A DNA stretch of 64,000 nucleotides from Candidatus Neomarinimicrobiota bacterium (GCA_021734025.1 JAIPJS010000015.1:1-64000), one strand, 5' to 3'; positions 9,101 through 17,638 are shown, counted from the stretch's first letter. Numbers and translations are program-made. Notes: a model not told the origin generated them from the sequence alone.

Positions 9101-9219
9101 TCCGGCCGAACTCCGATAGAGAAATCTTGCCCCGCAATATCGATTGGCATGAGCGCAGTCGCCAGAAAAAATACTAATGCAATGATCGAATAAAGTGTTT
9201 TATCACAAGAAAGCATCAT
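6196..9219 (-). CDS. Secreted six-hairpin glycosidase with glucodextranase-like C-domain
   Basis: 1007 aa with an N-terminal signal peptide (about 1-30). The central region looks like an (alpha/alpha)6-barrel glycoside hydrolase of the amylo-alpha-1,6-glucosidase/MGH1 kind: DDYRGRDTFVSLPGA near residue 290, then HGADETWMDELG near 402, where acidic catalytic residues are expected. The last ~220 residues (DPVGDDLGPEQNYTYP onward) resemble the carbohydrate-binding C-terminal domain of glucodextranases. Likely role: periplasmic or surface attack on an alpha-glucan or related oligosaccharide. It overlaps the upstream hydrolase gene by 4 nt (ATGA), so translation is probably coupled. Exact GH family and substrate uncertain. 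Confidence 0.75.
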   Translation of the reverse strand: MMLSCDKTLYSIIALVFFLATALMPIDIAGQDFSIGVRPDSSRVYAFTNRLDAVWAGETNGYHSAGFQGLSYRQQAIFEDLLISKDGKFLPRSVAETTVHPTHLVRRYRSLGITEHLYFPDDHHVLVYELISSSVQEVTLLPTFVKHPVQVIDTAGTLELLQPRYKTESGVAVRVFISVDKPGKWTRRPSSSVQGFPGDRVSSAPVQWSGRISDTTRVIISFAGDRQMHQKQVDSWQTGLDRRKKIMQKMVDHPVTNNPFVNKALLWARVNLDAHIVNQGGKGIYTGLPPLDDYRGRDTFVSLPGATLVNGNYDAAREIIRAFSAYQITDPTHVDYGRVPSRITPWHSRFGSADVTPWFVLSVYEYFRYTGDRVFANEMYPVIKRAIEGRLSNSVNDDGMVEHGADETWMDELGPDGPWSPRGNRAVEVQTLWYDQLRVGGLLAEMLGKTEDAQRWKRVQEQLADRFMDLFWNESGTSLYDHINYNNTPDSSIRPNQAFAVNLGDGLISPEMQGAVMRSVVNSTVYTWGAASLAQSDGNFHPYHNLPQFYPEDASYHNGLVWPWLSGPVISGLVKFGEVDSAYVLTQDLMEKILHRGMAGSVSGMTDALPRNLLPGSRSPDESINLAGNYSRAWNIAEFLRTWHQDYFGITPNAMENQLTLFPQLPEGVDTVRTSVSMGKRDIHVGYSASNNSFEFALQNDGKPITIQLKLRKNDTIYSLGSPFRLGKTDKPVIITFHKQSGQYMLETTELKTTAEPSKFPNSYLKPFHFVTPSLPPGFPGIRAAKYPLISEKQATADNPEARTLLDVKDPVGDDLGPEQNYTYPENPIYEDGIFDLTGAQVRYDEKNVYFDLTFDTLTQSPWDWEPGSSLTYAAIGIHTGDSEGTPLFGQNAQYTTPESAGSMQFILYLGSGYRLVNAAGNTIAEYRPQTAKFSMIRHREGRIHLAVSREHLPQPKKWWKYTVIAGAHRDHYQPGPNGFCTIKEIGAEQEAKKTTPNWYDILRVGY

Positions 9220-9989
9220 TTCCCTGATCCGGAAACGTATCGATCAGCCCACGCTGCGATCAGATTACCTACATATTTGGCCTGATCCTCCTCCAGCATC
9301 AGGTGGCCCATCTCATCAAGTGATACGTAGCTCTTGGGATGCCGTGCAGTCTGAAATATTTCGGCCGCGTTCCGGATGTCAACCGTATCGTCCTGTGGCG
9401 AGTGCAGAATGAGCAGTGCCCGCTCCAGATCGCGGATAAATCCCTCCATTCTGGTCTGCTCCAGGTCCCGAAAAAATTGTTTTGTCAACGTAAAGGTTTT
9501 TCCACCGATGGTGACATCCGCAGCACCTTTTGACTTCACTTTCTCCCGCTTCTCCTGGAGAATACCGCTCAGGTGATTCGGATTGGACGGTGCGGCGATG
9601 GTGACCACCGCTTTTGAGAACGGGATGTCGTGGGCGGCCTGCAGCACAGCGGCTCCCCCCATTGAGTGCCCAATCAGCAGAGTGGGGGCTTTATGGTGTT
9701 CATCCAGGTACTCCGCGGCAGCGATGAGATCATCCACCGTCGACGAAAAATTCGTCTCCGAGAATTCCCCTTCGCTCTCGCCTATGCCGGTAAAGTCGAA
9801 CCGCAATACCGCGATACCGTGATTGGTTAACGCCCGGTTGATGTTCACTATGGGCTTCAGGTTTTTTCCACAGGTAAAACAGTGAGCAAAAAGCGCAAAT
9901 GCTTTTGGCGATCCTGACTCCGGCATATCCAGAAATCCAGCCAGCTCATGACCGTTGTTATTTGTGAACTTTATACGCTCGGAAGGCAT
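9216..9989 (-). CDS. Alpha/beta hydrolase (OsmC-fusion type, stand-alone)
   Basis: 257 aa, cytoplasmic. The serine nucleophile sits in GHSMGG (about 107-112), the acid in HSPQDDTVD and the likely catalytic His in DEMGHLM near the end. The amino half (FALFAHCFTCGKN, RFDFTGIGESEGEF) matches the hydrolase half of proteins that in many bacteria are fused to an OsmC peroxiredoxin-like domain; here the OsmC half is absent. AGGAGG lies 11 nt before the ATG. It is first in a two-gene unit with the glycosidase. Substrate unknown; esterase activity is a reasonable guess. Confidence 0.8.
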   Translation of the reverse strand: MPSERIKFTNNNGHELAGFLDMPESGSPKAFALFAHCFTCGKNLKPIVNINRALTNHGIAVLRFDFTGIGESEGEFSETNFSSTVDDLIAAAEYLDEHHKAPTLLIGHSMGGAAVLQAAHDIPFSKAVVTIAAPSNPNHLSGILQEKREKVKSKGAADVTIGGKTFTLTKQFFRDLEQTRMEGFIRDLERALLILHSPQDDTVDIRNAAEIFQTARHPKSYVSLDEMGHLMLEEDQAKYVGNLIAAWADRYVSGSGK

Positions 9990-10222
9990 TCTTTGCGATT
10001 CCTCCTAATTTCATTTCAATCCATTTATTATTGCTAAATTACGATAATTTTATAAAAGTCGTAATATTCATAAAATTGATGGTCGGTTGTGGTTAGTTGT
10101 TCGTGATCAGTATTCATCTTTTTCCTTCACGATTTCTTTGCGTCCTTCACGGGTTTGCGAGATATTATTCTCATCCGCGGTCACCCGTTGTATCTTCGTT
10201 ATCTGCGTGCTATGTTTTTCTG
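9990..10222. repeat. Spacer of phrase repeats abutting kptA
   Basis: Contains TTTCTTTGCGTCCTTCAC (10133-10150) and TCTTCGTTATCTGCGTGCTA (10193-10212), words shared with 106-190 and, inverted, with 27121-27160. The last word ends about 10 nt before the kptA ATG, leaving no room for a normal Shine-Dalgarno sequence. Confidence 0.5.
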
Positions 10223-10777
10223 ATGCCGAACAGAAGGAAAATAAGCAAATTTTTAAGCTACGTATTGCGACACAACCCGGGGAAAATCGGACTCTCTCTG
10301 GATCCCGCGGGCTGGGCGCCTGTTCCGGAACTCCTGAAGGGCGCCAGAAAAAATGGAATACACATCGGACTGGATGACGTCAAAGATGTAATTGCGCAAA
10401 GCGACAAGACCCGGTTCACCATATCTGAAGACGATCAATATATCCGGGCGACGTATGGACATTCCATTGATGTGGATCTCGATTACGAACCCCTGGAACC
10501 ACCGGCAACCCTGTATCACGGGACCGCCCGGCGGAATATCGAACCAATTCGGAAGAACGGAATCCGCTCTCAAAACCGGCAGTTTGTCCACCTCTCACAG
10601 GATACCAAATCCGCGAAAAAGGTCGGGAGTCGCCACGGGAAACCGGAAGTCCTCACCATCTCTGCTAAACAGATGAAAGAGGACGGTTTCACCTTTTACC
10701 AGTCCGATGCGGGAATCTGGCTGACAAAGAAGGTTCCGGCTTCGTATATTACCTTTCCGGAAGACATTAACAGATAG
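10223..10777 (+). CDS. kptA: RNA 2'-phosphotransferase
   Basis: 184 aa from the ATG at 10223, the normal Tpt1/KptA length. Family signatures: LSYVLRHNP (11-19, with the Arg-His pair), IRATYGHS (74-81, variant of the conserved IRANQGHS), LYHGT (97-101) and FVHLSQD. The enzyme transfers an internal RNA 2'-phosphate to NAD+, giving ADP-ribose-cyclic phosphate. In fungi this completes tRNA splicing; the bacterial role is unclear. An upstream in-frame extension (to 10097) reads through spacer repeats and is not used. No ribosome site is seen. A GC hairpin follows the stop at 10781-10803. Confidence 0.88.
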   Translation: MPNRRKISKFLSYVLRHNPGKIGLSLDPAGWAPVPELLKGARKNGIHIGLDDVKDVIAQSDKTRFTISEDDQYIRATYGHSIDVDLDYEPLEPPATLYHGTARRNIEPIRKNGIRSQNRQFVHLSQDTKSAKKVGSRHGKPEVLTISAKQMKEDGFTFYQSDAGIWLTKKVPASYITFPEDINR

Positions 10778-10780
10778 CAC

Positions 10781-10803
10781 GCGGACCGTCTTTGGCGGTC
10801 CGC
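10781..10803 (+). terminator. Hairpin after kptA
   Basis: Perfect 8-bp inverted repeat GCGGACCG/CGGTCCGC with a 7-nt loop, 3 nt after the kptA stop codon. There is no U-tract, so it could be a weak terminator, an mRNA 3' stabiliser, or the head of a phrase repeat, since a cagattgacacagatacaccg word follows directly. Confidence 0.45.
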
Positions 10804-10944
10804 AGATGGAACAGATTGACACAGATACACCGAAAAACCAATATATTTTGCACTAAATATATTCGTGTAACAGTTGTTATTAAGGGTTTTCAGTAGTCAT
10901 CTGCTGTTTCTGCTTCATCAGATAGTTAAATTTTTTGAGGAATT

Positions 10945-11565
10945 ATGAAACATGTCCTTATCGTCGCGAACGGGGAGCAGCCAAAGCCACCCCAGCACTG
11001 GAACCGTATAAAGCGTGCGAATCCGCTTATTTGCACTGACGGCGCCGCCAACTGGTTGTTGGAGCGGGAGATTACTCCCGATGTCATTATCGGGGATCTG
11101 GATTCCCTGGATGAGAGTCTCCGGGACAATCTTGACCACGAGACCATCAGACACGTCCCTACCCAGGACAACACGGATCTGGAGAAGACGCTACTGTACG
11201 CTCTTGATCAGGGATATACTGCAGCAACAGTACTCGGCGCGACGGGCAAACGGGATGACCAAACCCTGGCGAATTTATATCTGCTGGTAAAATATTCGGA
11301 TAAAATCCACATCCAGCTGCTTACAAACTACTCCACCATAGAAGCGGTCACCGGTGAATTCACCACCCGGGTTGAAAAGGGGCAGACTATCTCCCTGCTT
11401 CCCGTGGGGAAAGTCTCTGGTGTTACCACCAAAGGGTTGAAATATCCGCTGGAGAATGAAACCCTGGAGATCGGCACCCGCGGCGTCAGCAACCTGGCGG
11501 CGGACGAGGAAATCACCGTGTCGGTTACATCCGGAACGCTGTTGCTCTTCCGTAACTTCGATTAA
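10945..11565 (+). CDS. Thiamine pyrophosphokinase
   Basis: 206 aa. Motifs: CTDGAANWLL (30-39), GDLDSL (50-55), QDNTDLEKTL (74-83) and LGATGKRDDQTLANL (97-111), all characteristic of thiamine pyrophosphokinases, which make thiamine diphosphate from thiamine and ATP. The C-terminal ~70 residues form the expected beta-rich thiamine-binding domain. GAGGAA lies 5 nt before the ATG. No thiamine riboswitch is visible upstream. The next gene to the right is a sodium:solute symporter 400 nt away, too far to infer common use. Confidence 0.9.
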   Translation: MKHVLIVANGEQPKPPQHWNRIKRANPLICTDGAANWLLEREITPDVIIGDLDSLDESLRDNLDHETIRHVPTQDNTDLEKTLLYALDQGYTAATVLGATGKRDDQTLANLYLLVKYSDKIHIQLLTNYSTIEAVTGEFTTRVEKGQTISLLPVGKVSGVTTKGLKYPLENETLEIGTRGVSNLAADEEITVSVTSGTLLLFRNFD

Positions 11566-11967
11566 GGAAAAAAGGTATAGGGGGATAGGGGACAGCAGTG
11601 TTAGAGTGTTATAGTGTTCCAGTTGGTGCTGTTTCTTCATCTTAATCGGTTTTACTCAAAGGAGAAATCAGTACGGAAAAGGGGAGAGAAAAAACGCAAA
11701 ACGGGAAAGTCTGTTCGTGATTCAATGTTTTTTATAGTGCGAGAGTCGTTATTTGTGAATAATTACAAAATGTAAAATGGTGAATAATCTAACTGACAAT
11801 TGAATACAAACAACGCCCGCTAAAGCAGGGACTACCAACAGGCTGGACGTTTCGAATCAGAGATCAAAGGTTCCCGACTCACTACGTTTTTAACTATAAC
11901 ACAGTAACACGGTAAAACGGTAACACAAAAATAATGTTTTCAACTCGAATACTTTAACACTGTATTA
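11566..11967. repeat. Spacer with inverted pair of AACAC strings
   Basis: No gene. The left end carries GCAGTGTTAGAGTGTTATAG (11595-11614) and the right end TATAACACAGTAACACGG plus ACTTTAACACTGTATTA (11895-11967), so the AACAC strings face each other as inverted ends of a ~370-nt element. At 11811-11840 lies GCCCGCTAAAGCAGGGACTA, the inverse of the 26-48 phrase. The right end touches the ATG of the symporter gene. Confidence 0.55.
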
Positions 11968-13404
11968 ATGCCTGAATACAATATCACCGTATCGCTCCAT
12001 CCCATAGATTACCTCCTCATCGGAGCGTATATCGTTGCATTGGTGATTATCGGATTTCGGTTTGCGCGGTCGAAGCTCGATCAGACTGAAGATTACCTCC
12101 TGGCCAGCCGAGCCTTAACACTGCCGGGATTCGTCGCGACGCTTGTCTCCACCTGGTACGGCGGGATCCTCGGCGTCGGCGAATTTTCCTATCAATACGG
12201 ATTGTCTAACTGGATCGTATTCGGCGTTCCCTATTATATTTTCGCCGGATTTTTTGCGCTGTTCCTGGCAAAGAAAGTGCGGGACAGTAACCTGTATACT
12301 ATCCCGGATCGGCTGTATCAGTATTATGATAAAAAAACCGGTCTTCTCGGCGCGTTTTTCACGTTTCTCATGGTTTCACCCGCACCATATATCCTGATGC
12401 TTGGTATTCTCATCAACCTCCTGTTCGGCTGGACGCTCCTGCCATCGATAATCGTCGGAACGCTTTTCTCCATTGCCTACGTCTACTTTGGCGGATTCCG
12501 CTCGGTTCTTCGGACGGATTACCTCCAGTTTGGATTGATGTTCGCCGGGTTTTTGGTCATGGTTTATCTGGCATTTCAATCGTATGGGGGACTTGATTTT
12601 CTGCAATCGGTACTACCGGAATCGCACCTTTCCTGGAGCGGCGGGAATTCGATTCAGTATATCCTGGTCTGGTTTTTTATCGCAATCTGGACGCTGGTCG
12701 ACCCGGGATTTCATCAGAGATGCTACGGTGCCCAATCGGGCAAAGTAGCGAAAAACGGGATTCTCATTTCCATCGTTTTTTGGGCTATTTTCGACTTTCT
12801 CACCACAACAACCGGCCTCTATGCCCGGGCTATCCTGACGGACGTCCCGGCGCTTATGTCCTATCCATTGCTTGCTGAAGAATTACTCCCACCAATTCTT
12901 AAAGGACTTTTCTATGTGGGACTGATCGCCGTAATTATGTCCACCATTGATTCCTTCTCATTTCTATCGGCAGTGACAATCGGGCGGGATTTTCTGTGGC
13001 GCCTGTTCGGCGATCCGGACAACGATCGGTCTTCATTTTATTCGCGAATCGGGTTGATTATTACCGGAGTGGTCGCGGTCCTCATGGTTATTACTATCCC
13101 CTCGGTTATTGATCTCTGGTATACTATCGGCACCCTGCTGATTCCAGCATTGATTTATCCGCTTTTGGCGACGTACTTCAGCCGCAGAATTATTACCGGA
13201 AATACCGCCTTCATGGTGAGTCTCACCGGGTTCGCTGTATCAGCGCTCTGGTACGGTTTAGGCATGATGAATCAATCGGGCGGGTGGCCGCAATATCCGC
13301 TGGGTATTGAACCGTTATATCCGGGTTTACTGGCTGGCGGAGTTATTTATTTTGTGGGATGGGTAATTATCGGTCCAGCCAAAAAAAGAACGAGAGAGGT
13401 ATAA
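11968..13404 (+). CDS. Sodium:solute symporter family transporter
   Basis: 478 aa, about 12-13 hydrophobic segments, typical of the SSS (solute:sodium symporter, LeuT-fold) family. Supporting segments: the N-terminal IDYLLIGAYIVALVIIGF helix, the EDYLLASRALTLPG loop, STWYGGILGVGEF in TM2, and GLIAVIMSTIDSFSFLSAV, which matches the conserved TM8-9 sodium-site region. It imports an organic solute with Na+; substrate unknown. The ATG is preceded by an AACAC repeat and has no Shine-Dalgarno sequence. Convergent with the lipoprotein gene at 13480. Confidence 0.88.
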   Translation: MPEYNITVSLHPIDYLLIGAYIVALVIIGFRFARSKLDQTEDYLLASRALTLPGFVATLVSTWYGGILGVGEFSYQYGLSNWIVFGVPYYIFAGFFALFLAKKVRDSNLYTIPDRLYQYYDKKTGLLGAFFTFLMVSPAPYILMLGILINLLFGWTLLPSIIVGTLFSIAYVYFGGFRSVLRTDYLQFGLMFAGFLVMVYLAFQSYGGLDFLQSVLPESHLSWSGGNSIQYILVWFFIAIWTLVDPGFHQRCYGAQSGKVAKNGILISIVFWAIFDFLTTTTGLYARAILTDVPALMSYPLLAEELLPPILKGLFYVGLIAVIMSTIDSFSFLSAVTIGRDFLWRLFGDPDNDRSSFYSRIGLIITGVVAVLMVITIPSVIDLWYTIGTLLIPALIYPLLATYFSRRIITGNTAFMVSLTGFAVSALWYGLGMMNQSGGWPQYPLGIEPLYPGLLAGGVIYFVGWVIIGPAKKRTREV

Positions 13405-13479
13405 TACCTTGCCTGATAGCCAGAATAATGGTCGGATTATTCAGGACTATCGACTCCGTTTGGAAATCTTACATTTCAA

Positions 13480-14415
13480 CTATAACTGACCAAACTTAAT
13501 ACTCGCCGTAAAAAAACTCTCTTCCCGTTGCAGAAATTCCTGAGCACGAATTTTTACCAACCGATTCAACTCCGCAAATTCCAGTGGATACTGGCTGGTC
13601 GCATCGACGACTACTTCCATCTCCCTCCGGAATATCTGACGATTCTGCAGCATAATGCCGTAATAGCGTCCATACAGAAAGTGGTTTTCCAGATATGCGC
13701 CGTTATTGGTAATAGCTTTCTCAAAAGCCAGTTTTGCCATATTTAGGTCGCCATCGGGACTGATGGTGTATAATAATCCCCGGAGTCGCTGCACAGCGCC
13801 ATACCGAAAATCCGGGCTAGCCAGTTCAATGAGTTTGATAGCGTTTTCCAGTCGATTTCTCGCCACGACCCGATTCACCGGCGGTTCATCCACAAGCCAA
13901 AGCAGCGAATTTATGCTCCACCAATACAAGGCACGAACGGGAATATACCGGAGGGTATCCCGGACAATCCGGGGAGAATACATAGCATCACTACTTAAAA
14001 AGCTCATGACATCCGGCCTGGTCTGCAATACCCGCAAAGCCGAGTGGCGGCCCTCGTCATAAAGCAGGAGACTACTGTCCCGGGAGACATCGGAATACGT
14101 CGCATAGTTAAAACACACTTCGCTGAGCGTTTCCCGGTACCATCGGGCATTTTCATCCCTGGGCTCAATTTGTTTCAAATATTGATAGGCTTGGCGTAGA
14201 GAGTCCCGGTTACTCATAGACTCGTATGCAGTCTCAAACAGTTGGCGCATCCTCTCAGGCGTTATCTGTTGTGACTGTGGTTTGGTTTGTCCGGCGTCAG
14301 AACTAAATAGATTAAAACTCTGACATCCAGTTAAAAGTGTCACCAGGAATACTGCTGCTACGATATACAGGACGGAGTAATGCCCCCAAGTATTTCCGTC
14401 CATTCTCTCCCCCAT
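13480..14415 (-). CDS. TatT-like lipoprotein
   Basis: 311 aa. A hydrophobic signal ends in LLTGC (lipidation at Cys31). The rest is helical, with TPR-like pairs (YQYLKQIEPRDENARWYRETL; NRLENAIKLIELASPDFRYG). The segment RALYWWSINSLLW and the loop pattern recall TRAP-transporter T-component (TatT) lipoproteins, which bind TRAP substrate proteins in the periplasm. No TRAP transporter is in the window, so the assignment rests on weak sequence resemblance. It lies downstream of the subtilase on the same strand, 173 nt away. Confidence 0.5.
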   Translation of the reverse strand: MGERMDGNTWGHYSVLYIVAAVFLVTLLTGCQSFNLFSSDAGQTKPQSQQITPERMRQLFETAYESMSNRDSLRQAYQYLKQIEPRDENARWYRETLSEVCFNYATYSDVSRDSSLLLYDEGRHSALRVLQTRPDVMSFLSSDAMYSPRIVRDTLRYIPVRALYWWSINSLLWLVDEPPVNRVVARNRLENAIKLIELASPDFRYGAVQRLRGLLYTISPDGDLNMAKLAFEKAITNNGAYLENHFLYGRYYGIMLQNRQIFRREMEVVVDATSQYPLEFAELNRLVKIRAQEFLQREESFFTASIKFGQL

Positions 14416-14588
14416 TGGATGTCCCCTAATCCGTCTAAATTCCCCTCAAAACGGTGCATAGAATAGGTCGAACACGAAAGAATGTCAACGATTATTACCG
14501 TGCGCCATATCGACCGGATTTCCGGCCTGCCGTTTTCTTTTCATACATGCGGCAGTAATATCGCCGTTTCACCTAAGAAAGCTGTGTC

Positions 14589-16352
14589 TTATCGCACATA
14601 GGTAAATTTTCCGGTTTTGGTCACCCCTCCCGCTGTAATTTTGTAAAAGTACATACCCGAAGGGACATTTGCCTCAGGTTTCCAGAGAAAAAAACATTGG
14701 TTGCATCGATTTTGCTGGATCTCCATATGCTGTCCCCGCAGATTGAACACTTCAAACGAAACCTCATTGAACTCCACGTCCTCCGGGATGGTGTACTCGA
14801 CGAATGCATACCCGTTAAACGGATTCGGATATGCATGTGAAACGACGGCGCCGGAATCCATTTTCATCCCGTAACAAAGCGCTTCCACAGCATTCACCAA
14901 TCCCCATCCGATATCGTTATTCGGCATATCAAAATTACCCGCAGTCATCATGAGAGCGTCACGGACTTGCACCGGCGACCAGTTCGGATGCCCTTCCAGA
15001 AGCAACGCGGCGACTCCCGCCACTAGTGGTGTACTCAAGGAAGTGCCGCTCGATGAGCTATAAGTTGAATCATTAGTCCCTTTAGCAAAGATTGTCCCGA
15101 CCCCCTGGGCAACGACTTCTGGTTTAATGCGGCCGTCATAGGTGGGCCCCCGGGAGCTGAATCCGGCCACCATCCCCTTGGAATCCACGGCTCCCACGGT
15201 TATAACCGAATCCGCATCCGCCGGCGCAATGATATGTCCCCAGGAATTATCGTTCGCGTTCCCGGCGGCCGTGACCACGGTGACTCCCAGACGGATAGCT
15301 TTTTCAACCGCTCTGGTAGTGACTGCCGTATTCCCGTCCATGTCGGAAAATTCGTACCAATCATAATATCCCAGCGATGAAGAGGCCACATCGGCGCCCA
15401 GGCGTTCGCCCCATTCCAGCGCCTCAACATAATAGTCCTCCTCCACCTGAATTTCTTGATCGTAGATTTCCGTCTTAGCTAATAAGAATTTACATTTGTA
15501 CGCCGGTCCATATAGCAAGCTATCAACTGCGGCGCCAAGGATGGATGCCGTAGCCGTCCCGTGATTGTGCTGCGCCGGATGATCGCCGGGCTGATTTTTC
15601 GTCGTGTCGTCATCCTGTATAAAATCGTGTTCGGCCAGAATGCGATTTCCCCGGAACACCTGGTGATCCGTATTGTATCCGGTATCGATCATCAGGACGA
15701 TGACGCCCTCTCCGGAATATCCGGTTGCGTGGGCTGTCGGTACATTGATTTGTTCTAATTGTCCCTCGCTTAAACCGTACTCCCTCACTGAAGGAATGGT
15801 TGACGGTTTTCTGAAACCCCGTTCCGGTACGTTGGACATCTCTAGTACTCTCCGTGTCCTGGTTCGCATTAGTTCCACGGATCGGACAAACGGATAATTT
15901 GACAAATTCGAAACAGCGCCAGCCTCAACCTCTACGCTAATACCATTGAACCACCGGCTTGTAGCCCGGTGTATCTGCACCCCTGGCTGACGAAGGATTT
16001 TCTCGATGTATTCGGTGTGGACAGGGATGTCATCATATAGCATCCACCGGGTTATGTTTCCCCGCTGTTGCCGACGCTCTTGTGCACGAGCGCTGATGCT
16101 TTCTCTGGCTTGAGCCAACGCTTTGGAAAAACCCTGTTGGGTCTGAAATCCTTTGTCGGTAAAGTAGACCCATATTTTCACGACTTCATCGGCAGAGTAA
16201 TGAGTCAGATACTGTTTCAGCGTTTTCTGAATTACGGGATGCTCTTTGGGGGTAATATACTGTCCGGCCTGGAGGTATGCCCCAAAAACGAGAAGTGCGC
16301 TAAGAACAAACCAACGAATTAGTATGAAAGTTTGGGTAAACATCACCCGCAC
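14589..16352 (-). CDS. Secreted subtilisin-like protease with sorting tail
   Basis: 587 aa. Signal peptide about 1-30; propeptide-like region to about 200; S8 catalytic domain with Asp223 (MIDTGY), His264 (HNHGTATAS), oxyanion Asn365 (AAGNAND) and Ser438 (GTSLSTPLVAG). The C-terminal ~80 residues (AYPNPFNG...GMYFYKITAGG...FTYVR) are a type A sorting domain, so the enzyme is probably delivered to the surface by a Por-like system. A GTG start is chosen because GGAGGGAG lies 6 nt upstream; an ATG 9 nt further in is the alternative. It overlaps the upstream SDR gene by 10 nt. Confidence 0.88.
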   Translation of the reverse strand: MRVMFTQTFILIRWFVLSALLVFGAYLQAGQYITPKEHPVIQKTLKQYLTHYSADEVVKIWVYFTDKGFQTQQGFSKALAQARESISARAQERRQQRGNITRWMLYDDIPVHTEYIEKILRQPGVQIHRATSRWFNGISVEVEAGAVSNLSNYPFVRSVELMRTRTRRVLEMSNVPERGFRKPSTIPSVREYGLSEGQLEQINVPTAHATGYSGEGVIVLMIDTGYNTDHQVFRGNRILAEHDFIQDDDTTKNQPGDHPAQHNHGTATASILGAAVDSLLYGPAYKCKFLLAKTEIYDQEIQVEEDYYVEALEWGERLGADVASSSLGYYDWYEFSDMDGNTAVTTRAVEKAIRLGVTVVTAAGNANDNSWGHIIAPADADSVITVGAVDSKGMVAGFSSRGPTYDGRIKPEVVAQGVGTIFAKGTNDSTYSSSSGTSLSTPLVAGVAALLLEGHPNWSPVQVRDALMMTAGNFDMPNNDIGWGLVNAVEALCYGMKMDSGAVVSHAYPNPFNGYAFVEYTIPEDVEFNEVSFEVFNLRGQHMEIQQNRCNQCFFLWKPEANVPSGMYFYKITAGGVTKTGKFTYVR

Positions 16353-17098
16353 AATACACTCCCTCCGTTCACGTTCAGGATTTCACCGGTGATATAAGAT
16401 GCTGCATCAGATGCTAAAAATAGCACTGACGCCGCAATTTCCTCCGGTTTGCCGACCCGCCCCAGTGGAATATTTCCGCTAATGCGTTCCAGCCCTCCAT
16501 CCACGTATGCCGGTGCGGCCATTTCGGTATCCACCCAGCCAGGTGCCACGCAGTTGACCCGGACTCCCCTGGAAGCCAACTCCGAGGAGAGCCCTTTCGT
16601 GAATGCGATGATACCGCCCTTGGATGCGCCGTAATGGGAATAATGCGCTTCGCCCCGTTGACCGGCGGTGGACGAAATATTGATAATATTATCACCCCGG
16701 TCACCATCAAGATATTTGTGGACAGCCTTACAAACATTATAGGTCCCGGTCAGGTTGACATCCATGGTCTCCTGCCAGACCTCAGGCGTCATATCCCGCA
16801 GAAAGCTTTCCGTCCAGATGCCGGCATTGTTGACCACAATGTCAATCTGCCCAAAATGTTCTATCACCGTTTCCACCATTGACTCCACCTCATCAAATGA
16901 GCGAACGTCACACTGAAAAGCCCGGGCGGTTTTTCCATTAGTGGATATCGCATTAACGGTTTCTTCCGCTTCCTTACTCCGCATACGATAATTCACGGCT
17001 ACCCTGGCTCCGTATTGCGCAAACATTTCGGAGATAGCGCGCCCGATGCCCCGGCTGCCGCCGGTGACCAATACCACCTTATCCTGAAATCCGATCAT
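16343..17098 (-). CDS. SDR oxidoreductase, FabG-like
   Basis: 251 aa classical short-chain dehydrogenase: TGGSRGIG (12-19), NNAG (90-93), catalytic Ser142, Tyr156 and Lys160 (YGASK), and the family end AAPAYVDGG...ASYITGEILNVNGG. Basic Arg38/Arg40 after the second strand favour NADPH. This is closest in pattern to 3-oxoacyl-ACP reductases, but a lone FabG-like gene outside a fatty-acid cluster may act on another keto substrate. It overlaps the LiaF-like gene by 4 nt (ATGA) and the protease by 10 nt, so the cluster is translationally coupled. Confidence 0.85.
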   Translation of the reverse strand: MIGFQDKVVLVTGGSRGIGRAISEMFAQYGARVAVNYRMRSKEAEETVNAISTNGKTARAFQCDVRSFDEVESMVETVIEHFGQIDIVVNNAGIWTESFLRDMTPEVWQETMDVNLTGTYNVCKAVHKYLDGDRGDNIINISSTAGQRGEAHYSHYGASKGGIIAFTKGLSSELASRGVRVNCVAPGWVDTEMAAPAYVDGGLERISGNIPLGRVGKPEEIAASVLFLASDAASYITGEILNVNGGSVLCG

Positions 17099-17601
17099 TC
17101 GTCTGTGTCCTTCTGTTCTTTAAATTCCAAATCTTCCGGTTTGATTTCCTCAGACTTCTCCGGTCTGCGCCAGATCAGGAGAATCACCCCCAGTATGATG
17201 AACAATACCGGCCACCAGTCTGCCAGGAAGGAGTCCCGGAACCAGAACACCAGCGCAATCACAGTTAAGATAAACGCCGGCACTAATGTCCCCGAGTCCT
17301 TTTCTCCCAGGAGATACATCAGCCAGAATCCCACCGCCGGGGCCAACACATAGATAGGCCAGCTCGCGTGCAGAAACCAGAACTGGCATCCTAATATCAC
17401 CAGGATAGATCCGGGCAGGAGCAGACCGGTTTGCCGGCGGTCAACCACCCATCCAAGGAAAAAGGAGACACCAAGACCCAGTAGAACAATCGGCCACCAT
17501 TTGTGGACGTGGATGACATTCAAATTGTTGAGTAAAAACAACGTGCCAAGTATTACCAGCAGAATTCCAATGGTGATATTCCTATTTTTTTCCACCATCA
17601 T
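17095..17601 (-). CDS. LiaF-like/DUF5668 membrane protein
   Basis: 168 aa with paired short hydrophobic hairpins, each built as (I/L)LLG...(L)LLxNL...WWP(I/V)LLIxLG: NITIGILLVILGTLFLLNNL, then HKWWPIVLLGLG, and again DWWPVLFIILGVILL near residue 135. This is the pattern of the LiaI/LiaF-type transmembrane region. The charged C-terminal tail is cytoplasmic. Family members sit near envelope-stress regulators, but no such partner is next to it here. AAGGAG lies before tandem ATG codons. Confidence 0.7.
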   Translation of the reverse strand: MMVEKNRNITIGILLVILGTLFLLNNLNVIHVHKWWPIVLLGLGVSFFLGWVVDRRQTGLLLPGSILVILGCQFWFLHASWPIYVLAPAVGFWLMYLLGEKDSGTLVPAFILTVIALVFWFRDSFLADWWPVLFIILGVILLIWRRPEKSEEIKPEDLEFKEQKDTDE

Positions 17602-17638
17602 CTCTCCTTTCCGTTTTCAAGGTACTGGTTTATAGAAT

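Noticed and set aside
10778-10944. Thiamine riboswitch before the thiamine pyrophosphokinase gene
   Set aside because: Neither the CTGAGA nor the ACCTGAT core elements are present; the spacer is made of phrase repeats.
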